Positions 43,120 through 53,191 are shown, numbered from the stretch's first letter. The stretch is DNA of 64,000 nucleotides from Bettongia penicillata ogilbyi (GCA_023548195.1 JAJHZJ010000808.1:1142182-1206181), one strand, 5' to 3'. Program-made: numbers and translations. The notes: generated from the sequence alone by a model not told the origin.

Positions 43120-43265
43120 TCTTGAAGAATCGATACAAGTATCGTCATCATCATTTTCCTAGTTTTACAGATGAGGAAACTGGTACAGGGAAACTAAGGA
43201 ACTTGCACAGTGTCTCCAACCAGTTAACGCAGAACTGAGACTAGAACTTACCTAAGTCTGACATT
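43120..43265 (-). repeat. MIR SINE, antisense
   Basis: 'cattttcctagttttacagatgaggaaactggtacagggaaactaaggaacttgcacag' and 'cagaactgagactagaacttacc'. Confidence 0.7.
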
Positions 43266-43282
43266 CATTCATTCCTCTGGGT

Positions 43283-43330
43283 TAGGGGTGGGAAACCTGC
43301 AACCTGGAAGCCAAGGCTCCCCACCCTTGC
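43283..43330 (+). mobile_element. hAT terminal-repeat fragment
   Basis: 'ttaggggtgggaaacctgcaacctggaagcc' resembles the terminal repeat seen at 4612-4640. A closing 'ccccacccttg' follows within 20 bp, so only a short hairpin remains. Confidence 0.35.
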
Positions 43331-43429
43331 TGGGCTCTGGGCCCTGCCTGGGCATTGCTTCATGCCTCCTTTCCCCCCACCATCCGCTAACACCCTCTAG
43401 TTACCACTTCAGCTCATGGAAAATCCAGA

Positions 43430-43790
43430 GATAAGCCTTCCAGAAAGAATTTTTTTTAAGGAGAGGTGAGGTGGAGATGCTGGTGTTGTGTTTAGAATGA
43501 TTTCTTAATGACCATGCTATCTAAAGTTATAATGCCATCCCCTCTACGATCACGGGGAGAAAAACAGTTTTGTTTTCTTGTGGGCTTTTTCTAAAGACAA
43601 GTAATAATTATCCACTCATTAATCATTTTTCACAGACTTAGGATGAAACGGAATGAGTTCATTTGCCCTAATAATCATAATTATCCTGTGTACAACTAGA
43701 CATTAGAAAAGAAGACCAAAACATCAATAAAAGATTATTTTTAAAAAGAAACAAACACCACACAAATGCATTTAGGCAACTTAAAGCTGG
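43430..43790. other. repeat-free stretch rich in TAAT motifs
   Basis: 43,600-43,690 contains 'taataattatcc', 'cattaatcattttt' and 'taataatcataattatcc', several homeodomain-type cores in under 100 bp, inside otherwise complex unique sequence. Function is inference. Confidence 0.25.
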
Positions 43791-43794
43791 AATT

Positions 43795-43890
43795 CAAGAA
43801 AACACTGGGAAACATCAATAAGTCTTTATCAAGTCGCCCCACCGCCAGGCACTGGACTAGGTGCTGGGGATTCAAACACAAAAATGAAAC
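43795..43890 (-). repeat. L2 3' tail, antisense
   Basis: 'aataagtctttatcaag', 'gccaggcactggactaggtgctggggattcaaacacaaaaatg' is the reverse-complement L2 terminus. Confidence 0.7.
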
Positions 43891-44041
43891 ATTCAAGTTA
43901 CTGGCAAACCGTGGGTAATGCAGTGTGTGAATTGTCAGTTAGTGTATTTTGCTTTTAATTCTAAGGGTATAACCCTCTCCAAGTGGGAGAGATGGCTCAG
44001 AGCGCCCTTTCCTCTCATTGCTCAGGTTTTCCCTCTCACTC

Positions 44042-44076
44042 TGCCCCCCCCCCCTGTCTCTCTGTCTCTGTCTCTG

Positions 44077-44156
<80 letters not shown>

Positions 44157-44284
44157 TGTCTCTCTGTCTCTCTGTCTCTCTCTGTCTCTCTGTCTCTCTC
44201 TGTCTCTCTCTGTCTCTCTCTGTCTCTCTGTCTCTCTCTCTCTGTCTCTCTGTCTCTCTCTCTCTGTCTCTCTGTCTCTCTCTG

Positions 44285-44354
<70 letters not shown>

Positions 44355-44376
44355 CCTCCCTCCCTCCCTCCCTCTC
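44042..44376. repeat. TC/TGTC satellite-like simple repeat, ~335 bp
   Basis: A C-run, then CTGTCT hexamers, then (TC)n broken by single G at irregular spacing, and finally 44293-44376 as 84 pure pyrimidines ending in CCCT units. Long Ser/Leu (plus) and Arg/Glu (minus) open frames of 135-184 codons run through it in several frames. They are artefacts of the repeat. Confidence 0.95.
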
Positions 44377-44479
44377 ATGCTTGTGTATAAGATTCTCTTG
44401 CAGCCATTTGGGAGGTTCTTTGTGCAATTTACACAACAGCAGGAGGACGAAAGCTCAGGGTCCATGATATGAGACATCA

Positions 44480-44635
44480 GGAGATGTCAGAAGATCTGAG
44501 CCCTACCACCAGCTAGCTTGGGCAAGTCATTTCCCTTCTCTGCACCCTGGTTTCCTTGTGTCAAGAAAGGAAGAAATATGAAGTAGCCGAGGTCTGAACT
44601 CCCTTCCAACTCTGACGTTTTCTAATTTTAGGTGA
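44480..44635 (+). repeat. MIR SINE
   Basis: 'agatctgagccctaccaccagctagcttgggcaagtcatttcccttctctgcaccctggtttcc', 'gaggtctgaactcccttccaactctgacg'. Confidence 0.75.
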
Positions 44636-44955
44636 CATTTCTTCCACAAAGCCCTCTGCTCCCCGTGGCTGTGCTTCGCTTGATTTCAGAGAACAAGAGA
44701 TTGGTCACAGTGGCTGGCTTGCCACCTGCTTGAAGCATTCAGCTCCATCCAGCACGTTGATTTTGGCAAGCTTTAAAGGGTACATACACAATAACATTTG
44801 TGTGTTTATAACATCTGGGGGAAATGAGAAGTCACGGGGAGAGAGGGCTTGACTGTTTCTTTATAAAAGGAGTCCAGGAGTTAATTCTATTCATTCTCTT
44901 ATTCAAAATCAAAAGGCAACTCTACTTCAACAGCCATGCACTCACATAAATTCAT
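44636..44955. other. unassigned sequence
   Basis: Complex sequence without recognised features. Confidence 0.3.
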
Positions 44956-44959
44956 ATTA

Positions 44960-45075
44960 TAACAAAGAAAAATAATAATTGCTAACATTTATATAGTACA
45001 TTAAAGGCTGCAAAGCACTTTACAAATATCTGGTTTTATCCTCAAAACAATTATGGGAGATAGGTGCTATTATTC
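44960..45075 (-). repeat. MIR/CORE-SINE, antisense, left half of an interrupted copy
   Basis: 'aataataattgctaacatttatatagtacattaaaggctgcaaagcactttacaaatatctggttttatcctcaaaacaattatgggagataggtgctattatt' resumes at 45,250 with 'ccattttacagatgagg'. Confidence 0.8.
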
Positions 45076-45079
45076 ACAA

Positions 45080-45245
45080 TTTACATATGAGATAATAATA
45101 AATTGATATAATAATAAAATCGAGATAATAATAGTGCCTACCACACGGGGCTGTTGTGAAGCTCACGTGAAATAATATTTGTAAAGCACTTAAACACAGT
45201 GCCTGACACATAGTAGGCACTATATAAATTCTTATTCCTTTCCCC
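45080..45245 (+). repeat. CORE-SINE 3' half inserted in MIR
   Basis: 'taataatagtgcctaccacacggggctgttgtgaagctcacgtgaaataatatttgtaaagcacttaaacacagtgcctgacacatagtaggcactatataaat' is sense-strand MIR 3' half, sandwiched in an antisense MIR. Only the 3' half is present. Confidence 0.75.
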
Positions 45246-45249
45246 CTTC

Positions 45250-45390
45250 CATTTTACAGATGAGGAAACTGAGGCAGGCAGACATTATAGGACTTGCCCA
45301 AGTTACATAGCTGGAAAGTTCCTGAGGCTGGATTTGAACTTCATGACTCCTGTCCCAGCTCTCTATCCACTGTGCTACCTAGCTGCAGAG
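45250..45390 (-). repeat. MIR/CORE-SINE, antisense, right half of the interrupted copy
   Basis: 'attttacagatgaggaaactgaggcaggcagacattataggacttgcccaagttacatagctggaaagttcctgaggctggatttgaac...ctctatccactgtgctacctagctgc'. Confidence 0.85.
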
Positions 45391-45479
45391 AAGATGCTAG
45401 ATACTGCGTTGGTAGAGGAAGTTTTCTCTCCTGAGAGTTCCCTTTACCAAGGAAATCACAGGTCCATTTCCAAACCCTA

Positions 45480-45605
45480 TTCCTACATGCTTATACGTAC
45501 CACAATTTGTCCAGTCATTTCCCAATCAATGGGTACATAAATCATTTATAATGTTCTGCTATGCAAGCAGTGTTACTGTGGATATTTATTTAAATATATG
45601 TGGGA
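45480..45605 (-). repeat. L1 LINE 3' region, antisense
   Basis: 'cttatacgtaccacaatttgtccagtcatttcccaatcaatgggtacataaatcatttataatgttctgctatgcaagcagtgttactgtgg' is the reverse complement of the L1 ORF2 end ('accacagtttgtttagccattccccaactgatgggca'). Confidence 0.75.
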
Positions 45606-45689
45606 ATTTTTTTTTTTTACCATCATTACAACTATTTCCAAAGATGAACAAAAAGTACTGAAATTCTGTGGACACCCATTATCTCAGTC

Positions 45690-45835
45690 TGACATATGGA
45701 AAAGAACACTGGATTGGGACTTCGAAGATTTTGTTCTTTCATTACGTGTATTGGTAGCTTGGGCAAATCACTTTGGACTTCATATTCTTTCTCTATAAAA
45801 ATAATGACCCCTGGGGTCCATTCCAAGTCTAAAGT
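45690..45835 (+). repeat. MIR SINE
   Basis: 'aaagaacactggattgggacttcg', 'ggtagcttgggcaaatcactttgg', 'gacccctggggtccattccaag'. Confidence 0.65.
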
Positions 45836-45984
45836 AGGCTTCTTCCCAGATACTGAGATGGTGACTCAGCTGTTTGGAAGCCAATTCCAATGTGCTCTCT
45901 GTTTGCTGTTTTGTTCGGATGTATGATTTTGTCAGTGTTGAAAACTCCAAGTTTAGAATCTTCCTCCACGAATTCTGATCTGCA

Positions 45985-46125
45985 ACTGTAATTCATAGTT
46001 CATAGAGAGTTGTCTAGAGGCACTTAGAAGTTAAACAGCTTGCCCAGGACACAGCTAATGTGAGTCAGAGTCGAGGCTTAAAGACGAGTCTACCTGACTT
46101 CAAGGCTTCCTGACACTACTATGTC
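45985..46125 (-). repeat. MIR SINE, antisense
   Basis: 'gaagttaaacagcttgcccaggacacagctaatgtgagtcagag', 'gacgagtctacctgacttcaaggc'. Confidence 0.65.
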
Positions 46126-46214
46126 AAACTGTTAACTCATATCCTTCTGGAAAATGGAAATTACCCTCCCCAGCTGGACTGGGTTAAAAAGCCCCTAACT
46201 GATGCTTTCAAATG

Positions 46215-46960
46215 AGCCATAATCTTTTTTTTAAAAAATCATTTTCACGTTGAAGCCTTTTGTTTTTACATCACGTTCTTTTCTGATTATCTCTCCTTTA
46301 CTTCCTCTGTAACAAACATAAAAAAAGAAAAAAAAATCTACTCAGCAAACTCTAAGCATCACTTATGACTGAAAATAGATACAATATTCCACACAAATAT
46401 ATTTTCTAATCTCTGCAGTGAGGGAAGTAAGGTGCATTTTCTCCACTCTTCTCCAAAACCACATTTGGTCATTACAATTGCATATCATTTAGTTCCTTTT
46501 GTTACTCTTCCTGTTTCATTTTTGTAGTCATTATGTATATTGTTTTCCTAGTTTTCTTTATTTAACTCTGAATCAGTCTAGATGTTTCTCTAAATTTTGC
46601 ATATTTGTCACTTTTATAGCACATAGTAGTAATATATTCGAGTAACTACAAATTTTTCAGCCCAATAGATGGAAAGCTACTTTATTTTCAGTGTTTTACT
46701 ATGACAAAATATAATTAACTTTTATTGTAGAAAAAACCATATATCCTTGGACATTTCTATCCTTCTTCATATCCTATGTGATTATTGTCTATATTTCCCC
46801 ACAAATCCTCTAAAAAAGATCTACCTCTTTAGATAGGGGAGACTGCTTGTTCTGTTATTATCACAAAGGTATTTGTGGGTCACTCAAATTTTCCACCTAT
46901 TGTCTCTCTTTTTTGACGTAATTGGACAACTTCTTTTTCTAATTATTCATATCCTTGACC
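46215..46960 (-). repeat. L1 LINE 3' end, antisense, ~750 bp
   Basis: From right to left on the minus strand it keeps L1 3' order. Landmarks on + are 'ctttttctaattattcatatccttgacc', 'gtttctctaaattttgcatatttgtcac', 'tatagcacatagtagtaatatattcgagtaactac' and 'cactcttctccaaaacc'. It is decayed, with stops in all frames. Confidence 0.6.
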
Positions 46961-46969
46961 TATGGTGAA

Positions 46970-47130
46970 GTGAAGCAGTATGGCATAATGGATAGGGTGC
47001 TTAGTTTGCAACCACCAAAGAAGGACCGGGTTTATGTTCTATCTCTAACAAACTCACTGTGGAACCACGGGCCAATCACTTAACCTCTTCAGTTGCATGG
47101 GCAACTTTCTGTGACTAGAACTTGTAGATG
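46970..47130 (+). repeat. MIR SINE
   Basis: 'gcagtatggcataatggatagggtgc', 'ctctaacaaactcactgtggaaccacgggccaatcacttaacc' is a good MIR 5' half. Confidence 0.75.
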
Positions 47131-47200
47131 AGTAGCTGATCTTCATTGGTAGAGGGAGTTTCCCACATTGATAAACTCTTAGGTATAGGGAAATAATTGG

Positions 47201-47245
<45 letters not shown>
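47201..47245. repeat. (TGA)15 trinucleotide microsatellite
   Basis: 45 bp of uninterrupted TGA/ATG repeat. It produces spurious poly-Met (+) and poly-Ser (-) frames. Confidence 0.95.
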
Positions 47246-47246
<1 letters not shown>

Positions 47247-47304
47247 ATCTGGGATTTCATCTGTACAAATTCTTCCTCCACCAGTGCAGATCCCAACTAT
47301 TCAC

Positions 47305-47460
47305 ACTAAAGCAGACCATAGGCTCCAGAGCTGGAAGGGCCCTAAGATATCATCTCATTCAACAACTCCATTTGACAGGTCTCAATTTTTCCTGAGACCC
47401 AGAGAAGTCAGGGGCATTGCAGAATACCATACAGGTCAGAAGTGGCAGGGCAACTGTGGT
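47305..47460 (-). repeat. MIR-type tail, antisense
   Basis: 'catAGgctccagagctggaagggccctaagatatcatctcattcaac', 'ctgagacccagagaagtcaggggc' is reverse-complement MIR 3' half. Confidence 0.6.
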
Positions 47461-47639
47461 CTTCATGAGTCCATATGATCAAAGAAATTAATCACCAGAT
47501 AGCCTTCAGTTAATGAGTCTTTCTGAATTTAGTTAGTCTGGTCCATGGGCTGGTCTTCTACTTGAAACCTTTCCAACTTCGTAGTGCCTTGCCAGAGACT
47601 GTGCTACATGAGCATGGTCTTGGAAAAAGTTCATAGTCA

Positions 47640-48565
47640 CCCCAGTGCCACACAGAGGCATGAATATTAGTGGAGGAATTAGCCTTGTACTATTCAGCGT
47701 TTTTGTCAATGACTTGTGTAAAGGCATATCAGATTTGCAGAGGACACAAAGCTGGGGCAGTAGATAAAACATTACACTATGGCATCTGGATCCAAAAACA
47801 GGTTGACAGATGAATAATAAGCCAGACTTAATAAGATGAAATTTAACATAGATAAATGTAAAATGCTATCCTTGGGTTTCAAGAATCAACCATACATGTA
47901 CAAGATAGAGGAAGCATGGTTAGACCACAATTCGTATGAATTGCTAGAGGCTTTGGTGGACTGCAAGATCCCTGAGAATCAACAGTGTCATAAAGTTTGA
48001 AAAAAAATTACTGTGATCATAGGCAGCATTATTGTTTGAAATGAAGGAGATGATAGTTCTAGAGTATTGAACTAAGTAATCTGGGTATTCAGAAAATATT
48101 TAAAGGTAATTAAAATTAATTAAAAGGTCAAGTAACTGGAGGCCTTCATCTCCTCATTCCATATGAAGATGAAATGAAGGAACTATAGATGTCTAGACAG
48201 GAAAAGAAATGGTTTAAGGTATATGGAATAAATATTTTTGAGTAGTTGAAGAGCTATCAAATAGAAGATAGATTAGACAGTTTCTCTTCTTGTCTCAGTA
48301 GGCAGAACCCCTCCTGAGTAAAAATAACTGCAAGGCAGATTTAAGCTTGATGCAAAGGAAAAAGTTCTTAACGATTAGAGCTGTCAGAAAGTCAAATGGG
48401 CTGCCTAGGGGGAAAGGGGTATTGGGTTACCTTTCCCTGGAGGTCTTTAAGCGAAGGCTACCTAAGCATTTGGCTTGACTATTGTTAGAGAGGGCGTTCT
48501 TGTTTGGATATGGATTGAACAAGTTGTCCTGAGATCCCTTCCAACAGTGACAAAACTTTCTTCTG
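47640..48565 (+). repeat. L3/CR1-clade LINE 3' end with decayed RT
   Basis: At 47734-47757 the frame reads FAEDTKLG, the CR1 reverse-transcriptase active-site block FADDTKLG with one catalytic Asp changed to Glu. Next come 'aagatgaaatttaacatagataaatgtaaaatgctatccttggg' (KFNxxKCKxLxLG), 'gtggactgcaagatccctgagaatcaacagtgtc', 'gtagttgaagagctatcaaatag', 'aagttcttaacgattagagctgtcagaaagtcaaatgggctgcc' and 'ccctggaggtctttaagcgaaggct...gttgtcctgagatcccttccaac', the CR1-type 3' UTR. Stops interrupt every frame. It is an ancient fossil. Confidence 0.85.
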
Positions 48566-48569
48566 ATTC

Positions 48570-49990
48570 ATATTTTATAATTGCCTACATTTATCTCAGA
48601 CAGATCTTTTTATCACCATGGTGCAGAAAACATGCTCAGAACTGTTAAGCGTATCAGAGCTGGGACTACACAGCCTAGATTTAGGGTTAGGGGTTCGATT
48701 CTGACTTCACTGCTCTTTCCTATGCCCTTAGAGAACGTGACAGGCCTGATACCTAGCAACAGGACATAGAAGCATACTCCTGTTCTGCTGAGGCATCATT
48801 TATGGAGCAAAGAAAATAAGGATGGGCCTCTTTGCTCTGGAAGAAATTCTAATCCACTTCATAATGAGCACAGGACAGTGTCATTTCTACACTATGTCAT
48901 TTAAGTAACCAGAGGAAAAAAATTAAACATGATGATATGTATAATATTAACTTTTTAAAAATCCATTCAGACCATACAAAAAGATGAGATCAGTCCCAAG
49001 GAGACAGCAAGCTTTATACATCACACTATCCCCCTTGCTTTTTTTTTTTTAAGGAATATGTAAATGAGGTTTGTTTTATTCCATCTAGACTAACACATTT
49101 TTTCTTGCAAATTAAATTCAGTAAAGGGTGATGTATATGTGTATGAATACACATATTTGTGACACGTAACTCATTATTCTTATCCCAGGATCCCTAAGGG
49201 ATTCCCTTCATCAGCAGGAAAGAGTCAAGAAGAAGCCAAAGATTGATTCGTGGTCATATCTGAGAACCCTTTGGGTAATGATTGTGGAGAATTCCAGAAA
49301 GAGACTTCAAATACCCAGCGAGAGATTTTCTGGGCTGACTGAAATGGGGTGAGAGTTGTAAAGCTTGCACCACCAAGCCTAGTCTATGCTCAGGGCTTTA
49401 CCCTCACCAATATATCCTCCCTCCCGCTCATACTACACAGCACATGGCAGATAGGGAGTCATATGAGTGTAGCCTTCCTATAAGTAGTTATGCTGGGCTA
49501 AAACCTAAGTGACTTGTTTCATGAGATCCTTACATTGCCATATAATATTCCTCCCTGTTCTGTCTTCAGGCTTAGATAAACTGCCATATCTTTGGGTTTT
49601 TTGAAAACTCTAAATGTCTTTATGGCCACACTTTTGTGGAAAAAAATGAACACAAAGTGTATAGGGGGGGGGCAGGGGGAGTGAGGATGTCATAAGGACA
49701 AATAAAGTATTTCTGAGCCCTCAGAAATCCCCAGGAAGTCTACAACAGCCGTAGACTCTCATTACTTACTACTCTAGAGTGACGTCTCCTAGTGACCTCT
49801 GTCTGAGGCTCTATCTTCAAAGCAATGAGCGGAGAGCCACGGAAGGTTAAGTTTCTGCATTTAATATGGTCATTGCTTTGGCTTTTACAGGGCCGTTCCT
49901 CTCCCCCGACCCCAGCTGTGATTCAGAGCAGCAGTGTTTTCTTTGGCATGAGGCGTTCTCTGGCCCAGGTACCAGTTCTTAGTTGCCAGT
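48570..49990. other. unassigned 1.4-kb stretch
   Basis: No recognised repeat or gene. A G10 run lies near 49,664-49,673 and 49,010-49,060 holds a T10 tract. A 100-codon frame starting at 49,825 runs into the TATG repeat and is not credible. Confidence 0.3.
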
Positions 49991-49997
49991 CATATTC

Positions 49998-50031
49998 TGT
50001 GTGTGTGTGTGTTTGTGTATATGTATGTATG

Positions 50032-50064
<33 letters not shown>

Positions 50065-50077
50065 GTATGTATATATT
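49998..50077. repeat. TG / TATG / TA compound microsatellite
   Basis: (TG)n, then TATG units, (TA)n at about 50,033-50,052, and TATG units again. Confidence 0.95.
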
Positions 50078-50104
50078 CTATACAGTTCTGCATATATGTA
50101 CATG

Positions 50105-50245
50105 TTGTCTCTCCTATTAAAAGGTAAGCTTCCTGAAAGCAGAGACTGTTTCACTTTTGTCTTTGTATCTCTAGTGCTCAGAACAGTGCCTAGGATGTTG
50201 TAGAAGCTTAATAAATACATAATTGCTTGTTGGTTGATTAAAGTT
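50105..50245 (+). repeat. L2 3' tail
   Basis: 'ttaaaaggtaagcttcctgaaagcagagactgtttcacttttgtctttgtatctctagtgctcagaacagtgcctaggatgttgtagaagcttaataaatac'. Confidence 0.8.
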
Positions 50246-50253
50246 TGAATCAT

Positions 50254-50356
50254 TGAGAAAAAGGAAGGAAGGAAACAAGGGTGGGAGGGAGGGAGGAAGG
50301 GAGAAAAGGAGGGAAGGAGGGAGGGAGCAAGGAAGGAAAGAAGGAAGGAAGGAAAA
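50254..50356. repeat. GGAA/GGGA purine tract with G-quadruplex motif
   Basis: About 100 bp nearly all purine on +. At 50279-50293 it reads GGGTGGGAGGGAGGG, four G-triplets with one-base loops. Confidence 0.95.
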
Positions 50357-50417
50357 AAATAAGTATTTCCACCCTAAAAACCATTTCAATTAACATTTTT
50401 ATTTTTAATTGTTAGAC

Positions 50418-50449
50418 ATAATATATATATATATATATATATATATAAT
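50418..50449. repeat. (TA)n microsatellite
   Basis: About 15 uninterrupted AT dinucleotides. Confidence 0.95.
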
Positions 50450-51110
50450 AGCTAGCACTTATACAGTAAATTAAGGTTTGCAAAGGAGAGAAAGGAAGTA
50501 AGGAGATCACACTTTCATTTAAAAAGAAAAAACATTGTTGCACTGACACATACCTCAACTAAGGATAATAATATAAAAACTCAATGAATAGAGCCCTCTA
50601 GGCATTGTACTTTCCCATTTAACTGGGTCTTTAGTTTTCAGTAAGTCTTGGAGAAGTACATCCCAGCTTTGTTTCTCTTCAGCATAAATCCCAACACTCT
50701 TCAGCCACTGAGGTACTTCCCACAAGAAGCAGACATTGTCTTGTGCAAAGTACTGGTTAACTTCCTGGAACTTTTAGGACCAAGGCATCCCTGGAAGGTA
50801 CAGGAATTTCTACAGAACTCAGGGAAGACTGAAGTCTCTCCCATGAAAGATCGATTTGAGCCCACAAAGCTTGGTCAGGAAAAGAAATCAGTGTAAACAG
50901 ACACTTGGAATTCAACTCTGGACCCAACTTGCCGAGGACAAAACCACAGAGCAAAACCAAACAAGGCAAACATAAACAGAACGGCAAATGGTGATGCAAA
51001 GGTTCATTCAAGGGCTGCCCAGGGAAACTCTAGGTTTTTCTGCCAGAAGTAGGCTTAGCATAGTTTCTTTAGAATTTCATCATGTAGTCTTGGAAAGCAC
51101 TGTCTCCCAA
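50450..51110. other. unassigned sequence
   Basis: Complex sequence. Opposed 82- and 84-codon frames near 50,650-51,010 lack motifs. Confidence 0.3.
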
Positions 51111-51114
51111 ATTA

Positions 51115-51330
51115 ACAGTAATAATGGCTTACCTTTCCATAGCCCTTTAAAGTTTACATTTTCCTCACAACAACCCTGCGAGGTAGGAAATGGGAGTGTA
51201 ATCCTTATTTTACAGATGAGAAAACTGAGGCTTAAAGAGAGGAAGTTATTTCTTCATAGCCAATCACTTAGAAAGTATCAGACTTGTTTTTTCTTCTGAC
51301 TTCAAAACCAGTATTCTTTCCACTAGCTAT
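51115..51330 (-). repeat. MIR/CORE-SINE, antisense, near full length
   Basis: 'gtaataatggcttacctttccatagccctttaaagtttac', 'cacaacaaccctgcgaggtaggaaatgggagtg', 'ttacagatgagaaaactgaggcttaaagagagg', 'ttctttccactagctatactc'. Confidence 0.85.
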
Positions 51331-51344
51331 ACTCATGAAAAATA

Positions 51345-51530
51345 CAATTGCTGCAAATAATAACTCAAATTACTATACCACTTCAAGGTTCACCAAACAT
51401 TGTACTACATCCCTTTGAGGTTCTGATCATACACATTTTGCAAATGTGAAAACTAGCTCATCAAAGTTAAGTGACAAAGTTAAGTCATGGAAAGATAGAT
51501 TCAAACTTGGTCTTCCCACCACAAAAGGTC
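51345..51530 (-). repeat. MIR SINE, antisense, degraded
   Basis: 'aataataactcaaattactataccacttcaaggttcaccaaac', 'cattttgcaaatgtgaaaactagctc' and 'gattcaaacttggtcttcc'. Confidence 0.6.
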
Positions 51531-51769
51531 ACCTGTGCTTCTTCCCTGACTTGGATATAGAGTCAAGCCATGATTAGATCTAAATTCTTATTATAAAATA
51601 ACCTAGACCTTTAAACGTGAATCATATACTTTCCATTCATAAACTACTGTCTTTCTACAATAGGTTAAGTTGATCCATTTATGCATCAGCACGGAGAAAT
51701 CCTAAATACGTTTACAAGCTAACGTTCCATCTTGCATTTAAAAAACTATACCATTCTGCCTATACTAAA

Positions 51770-52200
51770 AGTATTAGAAAGCAACCGAAAAAAAACACCT
51801 GGGGGTTTGACAAGTTTTCTTATGTTTCTTGGTGGTCTTTATATTTGTCATTGCTCATGGTGGAATAATCATTTACATGTTACAGTTCGTTCAACAGCTA
51901 CCCAATCTCTTGACACTTGTATTATTTCTAGTCTGTTGGTATTATGAATAATGTTGCTATGAATAATTTTGTACAGGTGGGTCTTTTTGCCTCTGTCAAA
52001 TATATCACTAAAGTATAGTTCTAGTTGTGGGATTACCAAGTTAAGGATATGTAAGATTTTGTAGCTCTTATTGTATTATTTTACATTCTTTTCTAAAAAA
52101 CTTGCACCAGTTTTCAGTTCCATCAGCCCTGAAATAGTGTGCCTATTTCTCCGCCACTGTTCTGTCATTGAATTTTATTGTTTTCAACTATCTTTGCCCA
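51770..52200 (-). repeat. L1 LINE ORF2 3' end, antisense
   Basis: 'caacagctacccaatctcttgacacttgtattatttctagtctg', 'aataatgttgctatgaataattttgtacaggtgggtctttttgcc', 'gtagctcttattgtattattttac', 'gccaccactgttctgtcat'-type words match antisense L1 as at 29,300. Confidence 0.7.
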
Positions 52201-52204
52201 TTGA

Positions 52205-52330
52205 AGCAATGCAATCCCCAATCCAATTATAAGCAGGAACTGTTTTTCATTTTATTTCAAGTGCCAAGCACAACGCCTCATGTTGAGCAAGTATCTAATA
52301 AATTCCTTCTTGTTTATACTGGGTTGGAAT
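52205..52330 (+). repeat. L2 3' tail
   Basis: 'ccccaatccaattataagcaggaactgtttttcattttatttcaagtgccaagcacaacgcctcatgttgagcaagtatctaataaattc'. Confidence 0.65.
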
Positions 52331-52605
52331 GGATTGGATTGGATTAAATTAGAACACTTATCTACCAGGGAATCATTTGGAAATTTGTGCCAACTTCTTA
52401 AAGATTTATTTGGGCTGTCAGATTTTAATCAGAAATATTTATGCCAAAACAGGTTTTCTTTATCTGGTTATTTTCTTTTTTTGTTTGTATACGGTGTTTT
52501 TGTTATGTAAAAATCATTTATGCATATATTCAAATGATCTTTTTCTTTATCTCAGCTTCTTATATTTGTTTAATAAGAACTTTTCTTCATAATTTTCTGT
52601 ACAAT
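52331..52605. other. unassigned AT-rich sequence
   Basis: T-rich. Overlapping 60-76 codon frames rich in Phe/Leu/Tyr are compositional. Confidence 0.3.
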
Positions 52606-52609
52606 TTAT

Positions 52610-52805
52610 TTTATTATAGCTAATATTTATATAACACTTACATGTATTATTTCATTTCATCCTCACAACAACCCTGGAAGGTTGATACTATTTTTTCTAT
52701 TTTATAAATAAGGAAACTGAGGCTTAGAGACTAAATGACTTGCCAAGAATCATGTAGCTAGTAAGGTCTGAGGCAGGATTTGAATTCAAGTCTTCTTGAA
52801 TCCAG
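52610..52805 (-). repeat. MIR/CORE-SINE, antisense, near full length
   Basis: 'tatagctaatatttatataacacttacatgtattatttcatttcatcctcacaacaaccctggaaggttgatac', 'aggaaactgaggcttagagactaaatgacttgccaag', 'aggcaggatttgaattcaagtcttc'. Confidence 0.9.
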
Positions 52806-53019
52806 GTCAATATGTGCATTATTGATATAGCTGGAATTTATTGGCATATGAGACATCACCCTAATGCCATTTTTCGCCATAAAACTATTCCATTTTCTCA
52901 ACAGTTTTTAATGAATAATGATTGTCTTTCCTGGTGTCTTCTCAACTTGGATTTATCAAACACTAGTCTATTATATGCCTTTTGTTCTAACTCTGTATTA
53001 TCTCTGATGGGGTCATGAA

Positions 53020-53140
53020 AGGCAGGTTGGTTTAGTGGGTAGAGAGCTAGCCTTGGATTCAAGAAGACTAGGTCCAGCCTCTGACATATTAACTAGCTAT
53101 CTGACTTTTGGTGAGTCATGAACTTCTTTGTACCTTGGTA
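53020..53140 (+). repeat. MIR/CORE-SINE 5' half
   Basis: 'aggttggtttagtgggtagagagctagccttggattcaagaagactaggtccagcctctgacatattaactagctatctgac'. Confidence 0.75.
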
Positions 53141-53143
53141 TAG

Positions 53144-53190
<47 letters not shown>
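53144..53190. repeat. (CA)n microsatellite
   Basis: About 23 uninterrupted CA units, apparently grown in the 3' part of the preceding SINE. Confidence 0.95.

Positions 53191-53191
<1 letters not shown>

Noticed and set aside
43918..44477. Long overlapping Ser/Leu-rich and Arg/Glu-rich open frames (135-184 codons) on both strands
   Set aside because: They are produced by the TC/TGTC simple repeat, occur in several frames at once and have no unique sequence except short flanks.
47054..47478. Poly-Ser (minus) and poly-Met (plus) frames
   Set aside because: Direct consequence of the (TGA)15 microsatellite and flanking MIR.
49620..49690. G10 run followed by GGGGG as a possible quadruplex
   Set aside because: The long G run could form four tracts only by splitting itself, and a homopolymer run prone to sequencing error is the simpler reading.
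50003..50253. Tyr/Ile/Val-rich frames on both strands
   Set aside because: Generated by the TATG/TA microsatellite.
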